Source of the DNA: Pseudomonadota bacterium
GTDB lineage: Bacteria; Pseudomonadota; Gammaproteobacteria; Steroidobacterales; Steroidobacteraceae
Assembly: GCA_018241505.1 (NCBI GenBank)
Contig: JAFEDS010000016.1
Location: 558,001 to 622,000, forward strand
Direction of reading: 5' to 3'
DNA: 64,000 nt
Part shown: positions 61,770 through 64,000 of the stretch, piece after piece
Layout: every line of letters begins with the position of its first letter
Position numbering within the stretch: the stretch's first letter is position 1
Made by a program: the position numbers and the translations under genes
The notes under the pieces: model-generated
Databases searched by the model: none
Seen by the model: the letters and a program-made list of their open reading frames with translations, nothing else
What the model was told of the DNA's origin: nothing

Positions 61770-64000
61770 AACGAAGCATCCACTGAAATGCCGACGGTGC
61801 GAGGTTGAAGCGGCGCTCCGAGGAGCTGACTGGTCTGGCCCGTCAATCCGTCAGTCAGGACCGAGTAGCCCAGATACGCTCGCTTGTCCCCGACGTTCTT
61901 GACGAACAGACGTACCGTCCAGCGATCGTTGGATAGATCAGTGTTCAGATCGACCGCCGAATAACCCGGCAGCCGGAACGAGTATTTGCTGTGAGCCACG
62001 GCCGACAACCGCTCCCCCACCATTCTGAGCCCGGCACCGGCGCGGACTTGCCAGTCGCCAAAGACAGGTTGTGTGTAGTCGCCTCGAAGCGAGCCGCTCC
62101 ATTTGGGGATATTGGTCAAACGATCACCCGAAAGGCCGCCCACCGAAGGGGCATTCGCCGTGAGCGTCGCTTCGTCGTAGGCGCCCGTGGCCGACAGTGT
62201 GAGCCGGTCCGTAACCCGCAACGAGCTGTTCGCTTCTACACCCTGACTTCGCGCCGTGCCGCCATTCGTGAAGAAAGAGAACCCTTCAGTGTTGGTGGCG
62301 CTGATTTGAACGTTGCTCCAGTTGATGCGGAAGGCCGCGATGTCGAGCAACGCGCGTCGCTCCATGAACTGCGATTTGAGGCCCGCCTCATAGTTGGTGA
62401 GAGTGCTCGACTGATAGCTGGGCGGCACATCCGGCAGTACGACGTTTGGGCCGCCGGGCTGATACCCACTGGCGACTCGCGCATAGAGCATGCTGTCCTT
62501 GGAAAAGTGGAAGCTCGACGTACCGCTGTAAGTCCACACGCCCTCGCTGGACGATCCGGGGTTGTCGGCCGGTGCGACAATGGAACCGGATGAAGTCTGC
62601 CGGAAGGTCTGCAGGTTCTTCGCGTACCGAACCCCGCCGCCGACATCGAAGCGATCCGTGAAATGAAACGTCAAGTCGCCGAACCCGGCATATTCCTTGT
62701 AGGTCGAGGGTATCGACCCGATGAAGAGCGGATCCAGGCTGACGAGGGAAGCTCCGTTCAACTGTTGTGCGGTAAGAAGCTGTTTATTGGCACTGTCCTC
62801 GTGTGTATAGAACACGCCCGCGAGCCACTCCAGTCGACTCCCGCTCGGGGAGGTGAGCCTGAATTCCTGTGTGTATTTGCGCAGACCCAACTGGATGAGG
62901 AAGGCGGAAAGCCCGGCGGGCTCGCCAAACAAGGGGTACAACTGGCCATACGTTCGGGTCACGTCCTGAGTCTGTGTCGTGAGCGTATCGGCATAACTGG
63001 AGGCCGACACGAAGTCGGCCCAATCCAGATCCCAGTTGACCGTGAGGGACTGATAGGAGATGCGTTTGTAGAACGGTTGCTCGAAGTAGTTGTTGTCCTT
63101 CAGGTCGCCTGCGACCGGCAGGGGAATCGGCTTCGTTGGTGTGAGAGCAATCTCCGCGGAGCCGTTCGCATCGATCCGCTGGTACAACGCGCCCAGTGTG
63201 ACGGAAAGTTTCTCGGCAGGCTGCCACAGGAATGACAGGCGCCCGCTTTGTTGCTTGACGCTGTTCTGATCGCGCGCACCGGTTTGCGCACTGTCAATGT
63301 ATCCGGGAGTCTGCTCCACGGCGTAGCTTGCAACCATGGCCAGCCGATCCTGGACCAGCGGTGCGTTGATCATCGCGCGCGCGCCGCCACCGATCGTGCC
63401 TGCCCCGTTGATACCGAAGCCATCGGCTCCGACACGCACGTGCAACTGCTTGGTGTCCGGCTCTGTCAGGATGTATTTGAGCAGGCCACCCATGGTGCTC
63501 GCGCCATACAGAGTTCCTTGCGGGCCCCGCAGAACCTCCATGCGCTCCACATCATAGGGCAACAGATCCAACGCGAAGTTAGTGTTGCGCGAGTAGCCCG
63601 AGCTGCCGCCCACCGGGGTGTCGTTGATATAAGTTCCAACGGTGGCCCCCGATCCCAGGGGAGCGACACCGCGGATGATTACAGTGGTCTGCCCCGGAGT
63701 ACCGGCGGATACTACCTGGAGGCCCGGAACGTAGGCCCCGACATCGGCCAGTTGCGTGACGTGCAGGTTGTCGAGCAAATCCTTGTTGACGACACTGACC
63801 GACGATGGCACGTCCTGAATGTTCTCGGAGCGCTTCTGCGCCGTGACCACGACCTCATCCAGGCCAATGGCTTCCAAAGCGGGTTTCCCGGGAGCGGGCG
63901 TCGCCTGACTGCCCGTTGTCTGGCCCTTCTGCGTGCGCGCGTTGGAGTTTTCAGGGGGAGCAGAGTTGCCGCCCATCTCTTTCGCCCCGGCAGAAGTTTG
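61766..64000 (-). CDS. TonB-dependent receptor, 5' end outside the window
   Basis: At least 744 residues; the frame stays open to the window edge, so the true start, the signal peptide and any STN domain lie outside. Visible: TonB-box-like 'LDEVVVTAQKRSENIQDVPSS', plug with 'MEVLRGPQGTLYGASTMGGLLKYI', and the barrel ending '...GISVDASF'. It resembles the receptors at 35004 and 39902 in plug and barrel. It is the first gene of the operon seen here; whether a sigma/FecR pair lies further upstream is unknown. Co-translated with the Tat esterase. Confidence 0.93.
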   Translation of the reverse strand, partial: QTSAGAKEMGGNSAPPENSNARTQKGQTTGSQATPAPGKPALEAIGLDEVVVTAQKRSENIQDVPSSVSVVNKDLLDNLHVTQLADVGAYVPGLQVVSAGTPGQTTVIIRGVAPLGSGATVGTYINDTPVGGSSGYSRNTNFALDLLPYDVERMEVLRGPQGTLYGASTMGGLLKYILTEPDTKQLHVRVGADGFGINGAGTIGGGARAMINAPLVQDRLAMVASYAVEQTPGYIDSAQTGARDQNSVKQQSGRLSFLWQPAEKLSVTLGALYQRIDANGSAEIALTPTKPIPLPVAGDLKDNNYFEQPFYKRISYQSLTVNWDLDWADFVSASSYADTLTTQTQDVTRTYGQLYPLFGEPAGLSAFLIQLGLRKYTQEFRLTSPSGSRLEWLAGVFYTHEDSANKQLLTAQQLNGASLVSLDPLFIGSIPSTYKEYAGFGDLTFHFTDRFDVGGGVRYAKNLQTFRQTSSGSIVAPADNPGSSSEGVWTYSGTSSFHFSKDSMLYARVASGYQPGGPNVVLPDVPPSYQSSTLTNYEAGLKSQFMERRALLDIAAFRINWSNVQISATNTEGFSFFTNGGTARSQGVEANSSLRVTDRLTLSATGAYDEATLTANAPSVGGLSGDRLTNIPKWSGSLRGDYTQPVFGDWQVRAGAGLRMVGERLSAVAHSKYSFRLPGYSAVDLNTDLSNDRWTVRLFVKNVGDKRAYLGYSVLTDGLTGQTSQLLGAPLQPRTVGISVDASF

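Overview
The window is about 64 kb of GC-rich proteobacterial chromosome, densely coded, with many genes overlapping by four bases (ATGA or GTGA). It carries seven TonB-dependent receptors (TBDRs, one cut by the right edge), three FecI/FecR-type sigma/anti-sigma pairs, two tricorn/S9-type beta-propeller proteases, an M28 peptidase and several alpha/beta hydrolases. This fits a TBDR-rich, Gram-negative scavenger of macromolecules or natural products. A gammaproteobacterium of the Steroidobacter/Nevskiales kind is my best guess, with a sphingomonad- or Caulobacter-like organism as the alternative. No rRNA, tRNA, CRISPR array, insertion sequence or phage gene was seen.

Layout. 0-9.4 kb: an AraC regulator, a dimethylglycine/sarcosine dehydrogenase-like flavoprotein, an alpha/beta hydrolase, and a coupled formamidase-MFS-TBDR operon, which looks like an uptake and breakdown unit for an amide or N-methylated compound. 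9.4-11.1 kb: a HipBA toxin-antitoxin pair with three near-identical operators around a good promoter. 11.1-15.2 kb: an assimilatory nitrite/sulfite reductase with two uncharacterised downstream genes, and a secreted peroxiredoxin. 15.3-16.9 kb: a tandem glycine riboswitch in front of L-serine dehydratase. 16.9-28.5 kb: a possible 28-residue peptide gene, an STN-type TBDR, a FecI-like sigma gene broken by a one-base frameshift, FecR, a second TBDR (paralogue without STN) and a tricorn-like protease. 28.5-32.2 kb: a secreted glycoside-hydrolase-like protein and an AbiE-type toxin-antitoxin module in reversed gene order.

32.3-45.6 kb (all but two small genes on the minus strand): two complete sigma-FecR-TBDR systems. 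The first continues into an alpha/beta hydrolase and a secreted M28 peptidase. The second is followed by a separate esterase gene. Five promoter-like elements form two classes that match the two sigma genes, which suggests two separate autoregulated regulons; the esterase falls in the second. 45.6-49.2 kb: a GntR/FadR regulator and FAD-linked dehydrogenase divergent from an amidohydrolase, with two matching operators between them. 49.2-55.6 kb: a large NHL-repeat lipoprotein, a secreted propeller protein and a rhomboid protease. 55.6-64 kb: a tightly overlapping operon of TBDR, Tat-exported esterase, MFS transporter, CocE/NonD hydrolase and S9 peptidase.

The recurring theme is one outer-membrane receptor wired to its own hydrolase, and often to its own MFS permease or sigma/anti-sigma switch. 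I see this as several independent 'import, cleave, sense' units whose substrates cannot be read from the sequence.
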